Assembly: GCA_963643035.1 (NCBI GenBank)
Contig: CAVIKO010000001.1
Location: forward strand, 35,364 to 99,363
Direction: 5' to 3'
DNA from: UMGS1696 sp963643035
GTDB taxonomy: Bacteria > Bacillota > Clostridia > Oscillospirales > CAG-272
DNA: 64,000 nt
A program made the translations under genes and the position numbers. Each line of letters begins with the position of its first letter. Positions within the stretch are counted from its first letter, which is position 1. Shown here piece by piece: positions 18,312 to 25,783 of this stretch. The notes beneath the pieces were generated by a model. It was not told where the DNA came from and searched no databases. It saw nothing but the letters and a program-made list of their open reading frames with translations.

Positions 18312-20819
18312 ATGACCTATTATATCGATGTACACGCAGGCAATCCTGTCGCAGACGGCTTATCGCCGGAGACGGCACGGCGGGACTACAGAGATCTCGC
18401 GCTTTTACCGGGAGATACGGTGCTGTTCAAGCGCGGCAGCTTCATCCGGGACAGCCTGTATCGCAAATCGGGTACGCCGGAGAGATATATCACCTACGGC
18501 GCATACGGCGAGGGGGAGGCTCCGGTATTCTGCGGCAGCCGCGACGTGAGCGATCCGGCCCTGTGGGAGGAGATTGCTCCGCACATCTGGCGCTGCATCG
18601 CGGATCTGTCCTCAGAGGTATGCAATTTTGTGTTCGATAACGGCAGGATCGGCGGCACACTGCGTTGGGAGGAGGAACAGCTATCCGAGCCCGGCGACTG
18701 GTATGACAATCACATGGGATTGGCGGATCACAATCTGCCGCTACCGGAGGAAAGACGGGTACTCCTGTGGGCAAACGGCAATCCGGGTACGGTCTACAGC
18801 CATATCGAGGCGGTGCTGTGGGGCAATCGGTGCCTGTCGGTGAACGTATCCTGTACAGCTATGGAGGATCTGGCATTCTTTGGAAGCGGTGTACATGCTC
18901 TGTCCGGCGGATGTGACCATATGACGGTGCGGCGATGCTCGTTTACTTTTATCGGTGGGGCGGTCTGGAACCGTCAACTGCAGATTCGGTTCGGCAACGC
19001 CATCGAATTCTGGGATCACGGCGAGGACATCCTAATCGAGGATTGTTATTTCAACAACATCTATGACTCATGCATCACGCATCAGGGAAGTGCAAAATGC
19101 GAACCTGCGAGAAATCTTGTGATGCGGCGCAATCTTTTTGTCTGTTACGGCATGGGCGCGTATGAGGGAAGAGATCGAATGAGCATCGATTCGTCGTTCA
19201 CAGATAACCTCTGTCTGTATGCAGGCGGCGGATTCACGGGTTTCGGGGACACCAAACCGCGCCATTCCGAAATCTATCCGCAGCCGATGGGTCATCATCT
19301 CTTTATGTGGCGGATTCCGTGTGCGACGGAGAACGGCAGCTTCACAGTGGCAAACAACCGATTCTACGAGGCGACCGGTGCCGCGATGTACTCGATCATC
19401 TCCCCGGAGGCGGAGGAGCAGATGCATCTGTCCGGCAATCGGTATGAAACGACGAATCGACGGTATCTGACCCGGATCGGCGGCAAGATGTACGCGCCGA
19501 CAGAATTCGAGAAATATCTGCGCGAATACGGCGAGGAAGGTGCGGAGCTGGTGCATCCGGATATCGCGGCAGAGGCGGCAGCATGGTTCCGGGAAAGCGG
19601 CGCGCCGTCGTATGGCGCGAAGCTGTTTACAGATGCGCTGCCGGTACGGAAATACTTTGTCGGCGGCACGGAGAAAAACGCGCTCCGGTACGCGATTGGG
19701 GAGGAAATGCGTTTTACAGTACGTCTGACAGATGGGGATCGCCGGATTCCTGCGCCGTATTTCCACGTATTCGCGGAAGGAGACGACGGCAGAAAACGGG
19801 AATACTGGATGGACGGTACGGATGGCGAAGCGACGTTCACGCTGTCCGTGGAGACAGCGGGTTATATACACGTGCTGGTAACAGCATGCGATGCGGAGAA
19901 AAATCCGCTTACAGACTGCGATGTATTCGAGGGCGGCGCCTGTGCGGATTTTGATCGGATTGTGCAAACGGGCAATGTTCCTGAGGACTACGATGTGTTC
20001 TGGGATCGCGTGATCGCGGAGGAACTGGATCCGGTATTTCCCCGCGAGGTATATAAGGAAGAGTGGCAAAGCGGCGATCCGGGAGACGTGGTATATGATG
20101 TGCGCGTTGCCTGTGCGGGACCGAATCCGGTGTCCGGGTATCTCCGTATGCCGCGCAACACGCCCGCACGTTCCCTGCCGATCGTGGTGATGTACATGGG
20201 GTACAACGTGACTTCCGCGCAGGTGCCGAATAAAGGGAACGCGATTCAGCTCTGTATCAATCAACAGGGCGAGCCGAACGGACAGAGTGCGGAATATTAC
20301 GCGCAGCAGGCGGCAGTAAAGTACGCGAATTTTGGCTTTGACGAGACAGAAAACCGCGATCCGGATACGGTATTCTTCAAGTACATGGTGCTGCGGGCGC
20401 TTCAGGCGGTGCGGTACTGCATGACGCTGCCGGAGTGGGACGGCGTCCATGTGAAGGTGTGCGGCGGCAGCATGGGCGGATTTCAGGCAATTCAGGCAGC
20501 GGCGCACGAGGTGCGTGTAACCGAAGCGGACGTGGCAATTCCGTGGCTGTGCGATCTGCTGGCGATCCAGGCGGGTAGACTTGGCGGTTGGCGACCTGCT
20601 CCCGCTGTCGGACTTGATTACTACGATACGGTCTGCGCGGCGACCCGCGTCCTCTGCCCGGTCGAGATCACAGCGGGACTGGGCGATTACGTATGCCCGC
20701 CCTCCGGTGTGAATGCACTCTATCACGCTCTGCCGGGGCACGTCAAACTCCACTTCCTCCAGAACCGTACCCATCCCTATACGGCACCGGAATACGATTC
20801 GTATACAGTGGAGAAGTGA
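18312..20819 (+). CDS. beta-helix protein fused to an acetyl-xylan-esterase-like domain
   Basis: This 835-residue protein combines two parts. Residues about 1-440 look like a right-handed parallel beta-helix with repeated short strands (for example EDILIEDCYFNNIYDS, LVMRRNLFVCYG), as in polysaccharide lyases and related glycan-binding proteins. After a beta-rich linker, residues about 550-835 resemble the AXE1/cephalosporin-C deacetylase family. The segment begins with PEDYDVFWDRV, has the nucleophile elbow GGSMGG near residue 720, and a terminal His in NRTHPY near 819. The predicted activity is removal of acetyl groups from a polysaccharide held by the helix. No signal peptide is visible. 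ATG at 18312 has GGAGGAAAAG upstream; the longer in-frame extension has none. A bidirectional terminator follows. Confidence 0.75.
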   Translation: MTYYIDVHAGNPVADGLSPETARRDYRDLALLPGDTVLFKRGSFIRDSLYRKSGTPERYITYGAYGEGEAPVFCGSRDVSDPALWEEIAPHIWRCIADLSSEVCNFVFDNGRIGGTLRWEEEQLSEPGDWYDNHMGLADHNLPLPEERRVLLWANGNPGTVYSHIEAVLWGNRCLSVNVSCTAMEDLAFFGSGVHALSGGCDHMTVRRCSFTFIGGAVWNRQLQIRFGNAIEFWDHGEDILIEDCYFNNIYDSCITHQGSAKCEPARNLVMRRNLFVCYGMGAYEGRDRMSIDSSFTDNLCLYAGGGFTGFGDTKPRHSEIYPQPMGHHLFMWRIPCATENGSFTVANNRFYEATGAAMYSIISPEAEEQMHLSGNRYETTNRRYLTRIGGKMYAPTEFEKYLREYGEEGAELVHPDIAAEAAAWFRESGAPSYGAKLFTDALPVRKYFVGGTEKNALRYAIGEEMRFTVRLTDGDRRIPAPYFHVFAEGDDGRKREYWMDGTDGEATFTLSVETAGYIHVLVTACDAEKNPLTDCDVFEGGACADFDRIVQTGNVPEDYDVFWDRVIAEELDPVFPREVYKEEWQSGDPGDVVYDVRVACAGPNPVSGYLRMPRNTPARSLPIVVMYMGYNVTSAQVPNKGNAIQLCINQQGEPNGQSAEYYAQQAAVKYANFGFDETENRDPDTVFFKYMVLRALQAVRYCMTLPEWDGVHVKVCGGSMGGFQAIQAAAHEVRVTEADVAIPWLCDLLAIQAGRLGGWRPAPAVGLDYYDTVCAATRVLCPVEITAGLGDYVCPPSGVNALYHALPGHVKLHFLQNRTHPYTAPEYDSYTVEK

Positions 20820-20839
20820 GTTATAGCTGAAAATAGCAC

Positions 20840-20883
20840 AAAAACCGGGGTGGAATCCATCGTGGAATCTTACCCCGGTTTTG
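20840..20883. terminator. bidirectional terminator
   Basis: AAAACCGGGGT and ACCCCGGTTTT flank a loop with its own small inverted repeat (GGAATCC / GGAATCT region). It lies between two converging genes and can serve both. Confidence 0.85.
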
Positions 20884-21579
20884 TTATGCTTTTTTCCCCT
20901 CAAAGAAACCGCGTAGCGGCAACTTATCGACCCAATTGAAACGCTTGTCCATCCATTTGCTGCACAGACCGATGAGAAACCCGTTGATCGGCGCAACGAG
21001 GATGGTGCCCCATTTGACGCCTTCAAAGTGGAAAAATCCGAAGAAGGCGAACGAGAGGATAACGGACACGACACAGCTTGTGCAGTCATAGACCGTTTTC
21101 GTCTTATTGATATCGAACCCGTATTTCGCGGCGACCTCTTTGACGAACAGCTCGTAGACCTCCGGCGCTATGTAGGTGTGGAATAGGAGGGAAACGCCGA
21201 GTGCGCAGAAGAATACGCCGATGAGATAATAGACGATGCGGATCGGGATGCCGTTATACGGAATGAAATCGAGCAGCCACATACCAAGATCCAGCACCAT
21301 GCCATAGAAAACGGCGGTGACGAACGAAAAGAGATACGACAACCGGAATTTCCGCAGGCAGAGGACGGTTAGAACGAGCAGCAGCGCCTGCAGGCAGTAC
21401 TCCGCCATACCGTAGGTGACGAACGGAAAGATCGGCGAGAGCTTGCGAAAGCAGAGATATGCAGGCGCGACGACCATGGATACGCCGAAATCCGCGGCCT
21501 CCATGAACGCGGCGCCGAACGCGAGGATGCAGATTCCGGCGAGATAGGCAAGCTCAGTGGGAAAGGAACGTTTTGTCAT
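20884..21579 (-). CDS. YitT/YczE-like membrane protein (DUF6198 type)
   Basis: This 231-residue protein has about six hydrophobic spans, starting LAYLAGICILAFGAAFMEAADFGVS. The pattern of an early glycine-rich helix followed by an acidic D-x-G-V-S turn resembles the YitT/YczE/DUF6198 group of integral membrane proteins. No biochemical role is established for that group. The gene is monocistronic and ends at the bidirectional terminator. No coupling to the neighbouring esterase is evident. Confidence 0.65.
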   Translation of the reverse strand: MTKRSFPTELAYLAGICILAFGAAFMEAADFGVSMVVAPAYLCFRKLSPIFPFVTYGMAEYCLQALLLVLTVLCLRKFRLSYLFSFVTAVFYGMVLDLGMWLLDFIPYNGIPIRIVYYLIGVFFCALGVSLLFHTYIAPEVYELFVKEVAAKYGFDINKTKTVYDCTSCVVSVILSFAFFGFFHFEGVKWGTILVAPINGFLIGLCSKWMDKRFNWVDKLPLRGFFEGKKA

Positions 21580-21768
21580 AAACTGGCTCCATTTACAGAT
21601 AGAGGATAGAAAAAGCTCTCCGACGTTTGGTATAGAAACGAGGAAAGCTAACGGAAAAATTATACCACAATACAGAGTGTGTTGTCAAGATGAGGAAAAA
21701 AATCACGAAAATTCCGGCAAACCGACCGGAATACGGCGGGAATGTAGGCGCAAAATTATAGAATGTTC

Positions 21769-21797
21769 TTGAAATGGGATGACAGGTATACTATAAT
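21769..21797 (+). promoter_or_regulatory. sigma-A promoter ahead of the solute-binding pseudogene
   Basis: TTGAAA (21769-21774) and TATAAT (21792-21797) are spaced by 17 bp. The promoter appears intact although the gene it drives is decayed. Confidence 0.7.
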
Positions 21798-21838
21798 GGT
21801 GTAACAAAACAAAAATCCAGCAAAACAAGAGGCTGTAT

Positions 21839-22461
21839 ATGAGAAAAATAACGGCAATTATCGTTCTGTTGTCTCTACTGCTTGCGTCCTGCGGCAATAC
21901 GGCGCCGGAGGAAACGATTGCGGGTACGGAAACAAACGCGGCTGTGGATTCCGCGGAGACAGAGAGCAAAACGGAAACTGCGTCTTTACTCACCACGCTT
22001 CCGACAGTGGATTATGAGGGATATACCTTCACGATTATCGGACAGCATACGGAGGAGCGGCCAAATTTCCATGCTGAGGAGCTGACAGGGGATAACATCA
22101 ACGATGCGCTGTACAACAGGGATTTGACTGCAGTGATCCGGAGCGATCGTCGATTCTCATAGAGGCATTGGCACGGGAATCGTATCGTACCGTTGCGCCG
22201 GAGGTATACAGTGTGACTATCAGCAAAAAGATCAGCCGGGACGAGGATTCTACTCGGGTTCTCAACATGGTGAACGAAAACCCCTTCTTTGATTTCAATG
22301 CCATTTATGATTTCGGCGGCACCTCTCTTCTTTTGCGGGATGCCGTATGCGGGAAAGGTGACAGCTGGATCTCCAGCTATGAGAAGAAAAAATCTGCTGC
22401 TGAAAAAGCATTGACTGATTTCCTCGCCGAAATCACCGCCGTGGCTGCGGAAAGTAACTAA
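21839..22461 (+). pseudogene. decayed solute-binding lipoprotein gene (internal deletion and frameshift)
   Basis: The first 107 codons encode a lipoprotein signal (LLLASCGN) and a low-complexity linker, then YEGYTFTIIGQ and NINDALYNRDL, the N-terminal pattern of sugar-type ABC solute-binding proteins. The frame stops at 22162. A second frame (in phase from about 22139, reading IEALARESYRTVAPEVY onward to 22461) encodes the typical C-terminal end of the same family. About 200 residues of the middle are missing, as the family is normally near 450-550 residues. The two pieces are therefore one gene that lost its centre and its frame. The lipoprotein start may still be made as a short product, but transport function is lost. 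No permease genes are nearby. Confidence 0.75.
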
Positions 22462-22468
22462 CCCCTAT

Positions 22469-22519
22469 GAAAAAATCGCGGATCCCCATCCACAAAATGG
22501 TGTGACCCGCGATTTTTCT
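22469..22519. terminator. terminator between the pseudogene and the SGNH/MBOAT pair
   Basis: AAAAAATCGCGG and CCGCGATTTTT flank a loop of about 25 bases. It has A and T runs on both sides and lies between converging genes. Confidence 0.8.
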
Positions 22520-22521
22520 GT

Positions 22522-23892
22522 TTATTCCAGTCCCGCGAAATATTCCGCAAGATCCGTGGCGAGCATCTTCGAGAACGCGGTGCTGCCCTTGTAATTCATG
22601 TGTCCCCAGTCGGAGAAGCAGGTGTAGTCGTCGTTGATTTCGGAATACCGTTCGCTATTGTAATTGTAGAAGGTCAACCCGCGTTCTTCCGCGATTGCGG
22701 CGATTTTCGCGTTGTTTTCCTCCATCATCCATTCGTTTCTTCCCGGCACATACTCCGGTACCTCCACAAGCACCACGTGGATCCCGTATTCGGAAAAGAG
22801 ATCGAGCAGCTCCTCAAATGCCTCCCACTGCGCCGGATTGTCACTGCAGCCCTGATCCACAGGCGTACCGTCGTAGGCGCGTTCCCATGGTTCAAAGCCC
22901 TTGTAAAATTCGCTAGTGATGTTGCCGTCGCTGTCTGTCAGATATTCGTGGCGGTACACGGGAACCTCGGGCAGCTCCTCTTCTGTGACCTCCGTTTCCG
23001 TCGGCTCCTCCGCAAGCTCGATTTTTCCGCCATGCGTGTAGTAGGAAAACATTTCGGGAATCCGGTCGCGGGAGTAGATAAACGGGATCTGGTTGAAGGC
23101 GTAGGTCAGCAATTCGTCCACATCCCACCACTGGATTTTCGTCTTTTCGGAATCGTTTTCAAGTGCGTCTGTGCCGACCGACGCGTCATTTGACGCGTCA
23201 TTTTCAGATTCTGCTAACGATTCGGATTCCGCATCTTTCTGTGCCTGTCGCTTTTCCGCTTTTACGATCTTGCGCATGATGTCTACCGGACAGTCTGGAT
23301 TCGTGTCAAAATCGATCCGCCGCCACAGCCAGCCGTCGTCGCACATGAACCAGTCCACGCAGTAGACGATCGTCTCCGGAATGGGGTAGCCGGATTCCAG
23401 AAAGACCTCCCACCAGTCGAGGTAGTACTGTGGATTAGAACCGTTTAAGGCGAAATTGAAGAAGGAGCGATCGGGATTTTCCGCCTCTATGTATTTCGGG
23501 TTCACGCCGTGCGCTGCATGAGAGGTGCCGATGAAGAGGGTATCCGCGTTATACTGGTTTTCGAACATTTCATAAAACTGCCCGTAGTAGTGGTAGCAGA
23601 AGCGGTTCTTGTATTTTTGATAGAACTGCTCGTACTGCTCTGCCTTTTTCACCGCCAGCTCCGCTGCGAGCCGGATCGCCTCAGGAGATTCGCCCGCTTC
23701 ATCGAGTGCCTTCTGAATCGCTGCCGATCGTTCCGCTGCTGCGGTCACAACCGCCACCTCATCGTCTAAAAAACGCTGCATCATGCCGTTCAGCGTGCCG
23801 CACAGAAGCCCGGCGACAGCGAGTACGCACAGTCCCTTGCCAAAGAAGTGCGGCAGACAGCGCAGATCGTTTTTTTCCATATTGTTTGTCAT
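22522..23892 (-). CDS. SGNH-like partner protein of an MBOAT acyltransferase (DltD/AlgX type)
   Basis: This 456-residue protein has one N-terminal membrane anchor (CVLAVAGLLCGTLNG) and an extracellular region. It contains an SGNH-like Ser block (TLFIGTSHAAHGVNP near residue 120) and a C-terminal Asp/His block (FSDWGHMNYKG), the pattern of DltD, AlgX and similar proteins that pass acyl groups to cell-surface polymers. An acidic, Ser/Asn-rich insert (about residues 225-260) has repeated DAS and ESE units. ATG at 23892 follows GAGGAGG and lies 13 bp after the MBOAT stop, so both belong to one operon. Confidence 0.7.
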   Translation of the reverse strand: MTNNMEKNDLRCLPHFFGKGLCVLAVAGLLCGTLNGMMQRFLDDEVAVVTAAAERSAAIQKALDEAGESPEAIRLAAELAVKKAEQYEQFYQKYKNRFCYHYYGQFYEMFENQYNADTLFIGTSHAAHGVNPKYIEAENPDRSFFNFALNGSNPQYYLDWWEVFLESGYPIPETIVYCVDWFMCDDGWLWRRIDFDTNPDCPVDIMRKIVKAEKRQAQKDAESESLAESENDASNDASVGTDALENDSEKTKIQWWDVDELLTYAFNQIPFIYSRDRIPEMFSYYTHGGKIELAEEPTETEVTEEELPEVPVYRHEYLTDSDGNITSEFYKGFEPWERAYDGTPVDQGCSDNPAQWEAFEELLDLFSEYGIHVVLVEVPEYVPGRNEWMMEENNAKIAAIAEERGLTFYNYNSERYSEINDDYTCFSDWGHMNYKGSTAFSKMLATDLAEYFAGLE

Positions 23893-23905
23893 GCCGTTTT
23901 CCTCC

Positions 23906-25354
23906 TCAGAATTGGAAATAGATAAAGGATTTGTTGTCATACGCGCCGAAAATCACAATGATCGCGACCATCACGCCGTAGGAGACAAGGCGCAGTGCGC
24001 ACCGTCTTTTCGTATCTGCTGTGAACCACGCGGGAATGGCGGGGATTTTCGTGAGGATCTCCACGCCAAATAAGAGAATAGGCGCGGCACAGGCGATGTA
24101 TCCGCGAAAGTCGGCAATGTGTGGAAAATCCATCACAGTCTTTGCGGTCAGATGAGACAACACGTAAAATGCGTCCGAGAACGTGTTTGCACGGAAGAAA
24201 ACCCACGACAGTGCGGTCAGAGCAAAGGTGACCGCAATCGATATTCCGGCAGAGATCCATGGGATCCGATCGAGACGGAGGATATGCTTGATCTTTTCAC
24301 GCAGTTCTTTTGTAAACCGAGAGATTACGATGTATATACCGTTTAAGAGTCCCCATGCAACAAACGTAAATGACGCACCGTGCCAGATGCCGGAGATGGC
24401 GAACGTGACGAGTTGATTGAAGCACCAGCGCGGCTTGGAAACACGGTTGCCGCCCATGGGAATATATACGTAATCGCGAAACCATGTCGAGAGGGAGATA
24501 TGCCACCTGCGCCAGAATTCCGGGATGGAACGGGAGAAATACGGCGTGTCAAAATTCTGCATCAGCCGGATGTCCATGACGCGGGCTGCCCCGATGGCAA
24601 TATCGGAATAACCGGAAAAGTCGCAGTAGATCTGTACCGTGAAGCAGAGGATCCCGGCGACCAGGCCAAAACCGCTGTAGGCGTGAACATCCTTGAATAC
24701 GGCATCCGCGAACATGGCGAGATTGTCTGCCACTATGACCTTTTTGAACATTCCCCACAGCATCCATCTGCCGCCGATGGAGAGATTTTCATACTTCAGC
24801 ACATGATAAGCCTTAAGCTGGTCGAAGAGATTGCGGCTCCGCTCGATGGGACCGGCGACCAGCTGCGGGAAGTACATGAGAAAGAGAGAAAAATCGATGA
24901 AGCTGTGTTCCGCTTCCTCCCGTCCGGTGTACACGTCGATGAGATAGCCCATGCTCTGGAACGTGTGGAATGAAATCCCGATGGGCAGCACCACATCCGG
25001 CAGTACTACGGTGCGCATATCGATGAGATGACCGAAGAAATTGATGGTATCCTCCAGGAGTCCGAGATATTTGAAGTATACAAGCAGTCCGACATTGGCA
25101 CAGACTGCGAGGATAAAGACCGCTTTGGAGAGCCGGTTTCGCTCTGCTTTCCGTGCCGACTCCACGCCGAGCGCGCCGAAAAAGTCTACACACGTGGTGA
25201 ATAGGAGGATGAGGATATACTTCGGGATAAAGGACATATAGAAGTACAAGCTCGCTGCCAGCAGAAAATATCGCCGAAACCGTTGGGGCAGGGCGAAATA
25301 CCCGAATATGACCAGTGGGAAAAACAGAAGGAATTCCACGGAATTGAATAGCAT
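23906..25354 (-). CDS. MBOAT-family O-acyltransferase (AlgI/DltB type)
   Basis: This 482-residue membrane protein has the MBOAT plan: an N-terminal LFNSVEFLLFFPLV start seen in alginate O-acetyltransferase relatives, many hydrophobic helices, the block VLPIGISFHTFQSMGYLIDVYTG in two halves, CDFSGYSDIAIGAA, and the catalytic-His segment GIWHGASFTFVAWG. It moves an acyl group across the membrane for a surface polysaccharide. The SGNH-like protein 13 bp downstream is its expected partner. ATG at 25354 has GGAG at good spacing; a GTG two codons earlier is too close to that site. Confidence 0.9.
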   Translation of the reverse strand: MLFNSVEFLLFFPLVIFGYFALPQRFRRYFLLAASLYFYMSFIPKYILILLFTTCVDFFGALGVESARKAERNRLSKAVFILAVCANVGLLVYFKYLGLLEDTINFFGHLIDMRTVVLPDVVLPIGISFHTFQSMGYLIDVYTGREEAEHSFIDFSLFLMYFPQLVAGPIERSRNLFDQLKAYHVLKYENLSIGGRWMLWGMFKKVIVADNLAMFADAVFKDVHAYSGFGLVAGILCFTVQIYCDFSGYSDIAIGAARVMDIRLMQNFDTPYFSRSIPEFWRRWHISLSTWFRDYVYIPMGGNRVSKPRWCFNQLVTFAISGIWHGASFTFVAWGLLNGIYIVISRFTKELREKIKHILRLDRIPWISAGISIAVTFALTALSWVFFRANTFSDAFYVLSHLTAKTVMDFPHIADFRGYIACAAPILLFGVEILTKIPAIPAWFTADTKRRCALRLVSYGVMVAIIVIFGAYDNKSFIYFQF

Positions 25355-25424
25355 AGGCACACTCCGTTATGTATTTGTGCGAAAATGGCGACAAATATTG
25401 TCGAATTTCGCACAGATTTTCTAC

Positions 25425-25453
25425 AGTATACCATAAAAAATACAGAATGTAAA
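25425..25453 (-). promoter_or_regulatory. sigma-A promoter for the MBOAT operon
   Basis: On the minus strand TTTACA (25453-25448) and TATACT (25430-25425) are spaced by 17 bp. The rest of 25355-25680 shows no gene or structure I can name. Confidence 0.6.
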
Positions 25454-25680
25454 GAGAGAATTGTGAAAAAAGAAGAATAGCTGCCGTATTCTCGCCAAGA
25501 TGCTTGGCAATTCCGCACACAATGGATATACAATCGAAAAAACCGCTTACCGCGGATATAGAGGGATTGAAAACCGCTGTGTAAGGCTGGTATACCATCC
25601 AATAAATCTTGACCTGGTATTCAGCGCATTCTTAAGGAGGATCTATGTGGTGTTTTCTTAGCCGTTTCCGCAAGGAATAC

Positions 25681-25729
25681 AAAAAATCGCGGGAAAGCCG
25701 GAGCAAGGCGGCAATCTCGCGATTTTTTA
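25681..25729. terminator. terminator downstream of the P-type ATPase gene
   Basis: AAAAAATCGCG and CGCGATTTTTT form the outer stem, with an inner CCG/CGG pair. It has T runs in both directions and lies 55 bp past the ATPase stop. Confidence 0.75.
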
Positions 25730-25783
25730 TACAGTTTTCAGGATTTGCTGAATCAAACAACTCTCAATCTGTGTTTTTATCCA

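Noticed and set aside
19068..21089. A 673-codon minus-strand open frame
   Set aside because: It lies opposite the beta-helix/esterase gene and runs through the DUF6198-like gene in another frame. It is rich in Arg/His/Cys and has no recognisable domain.
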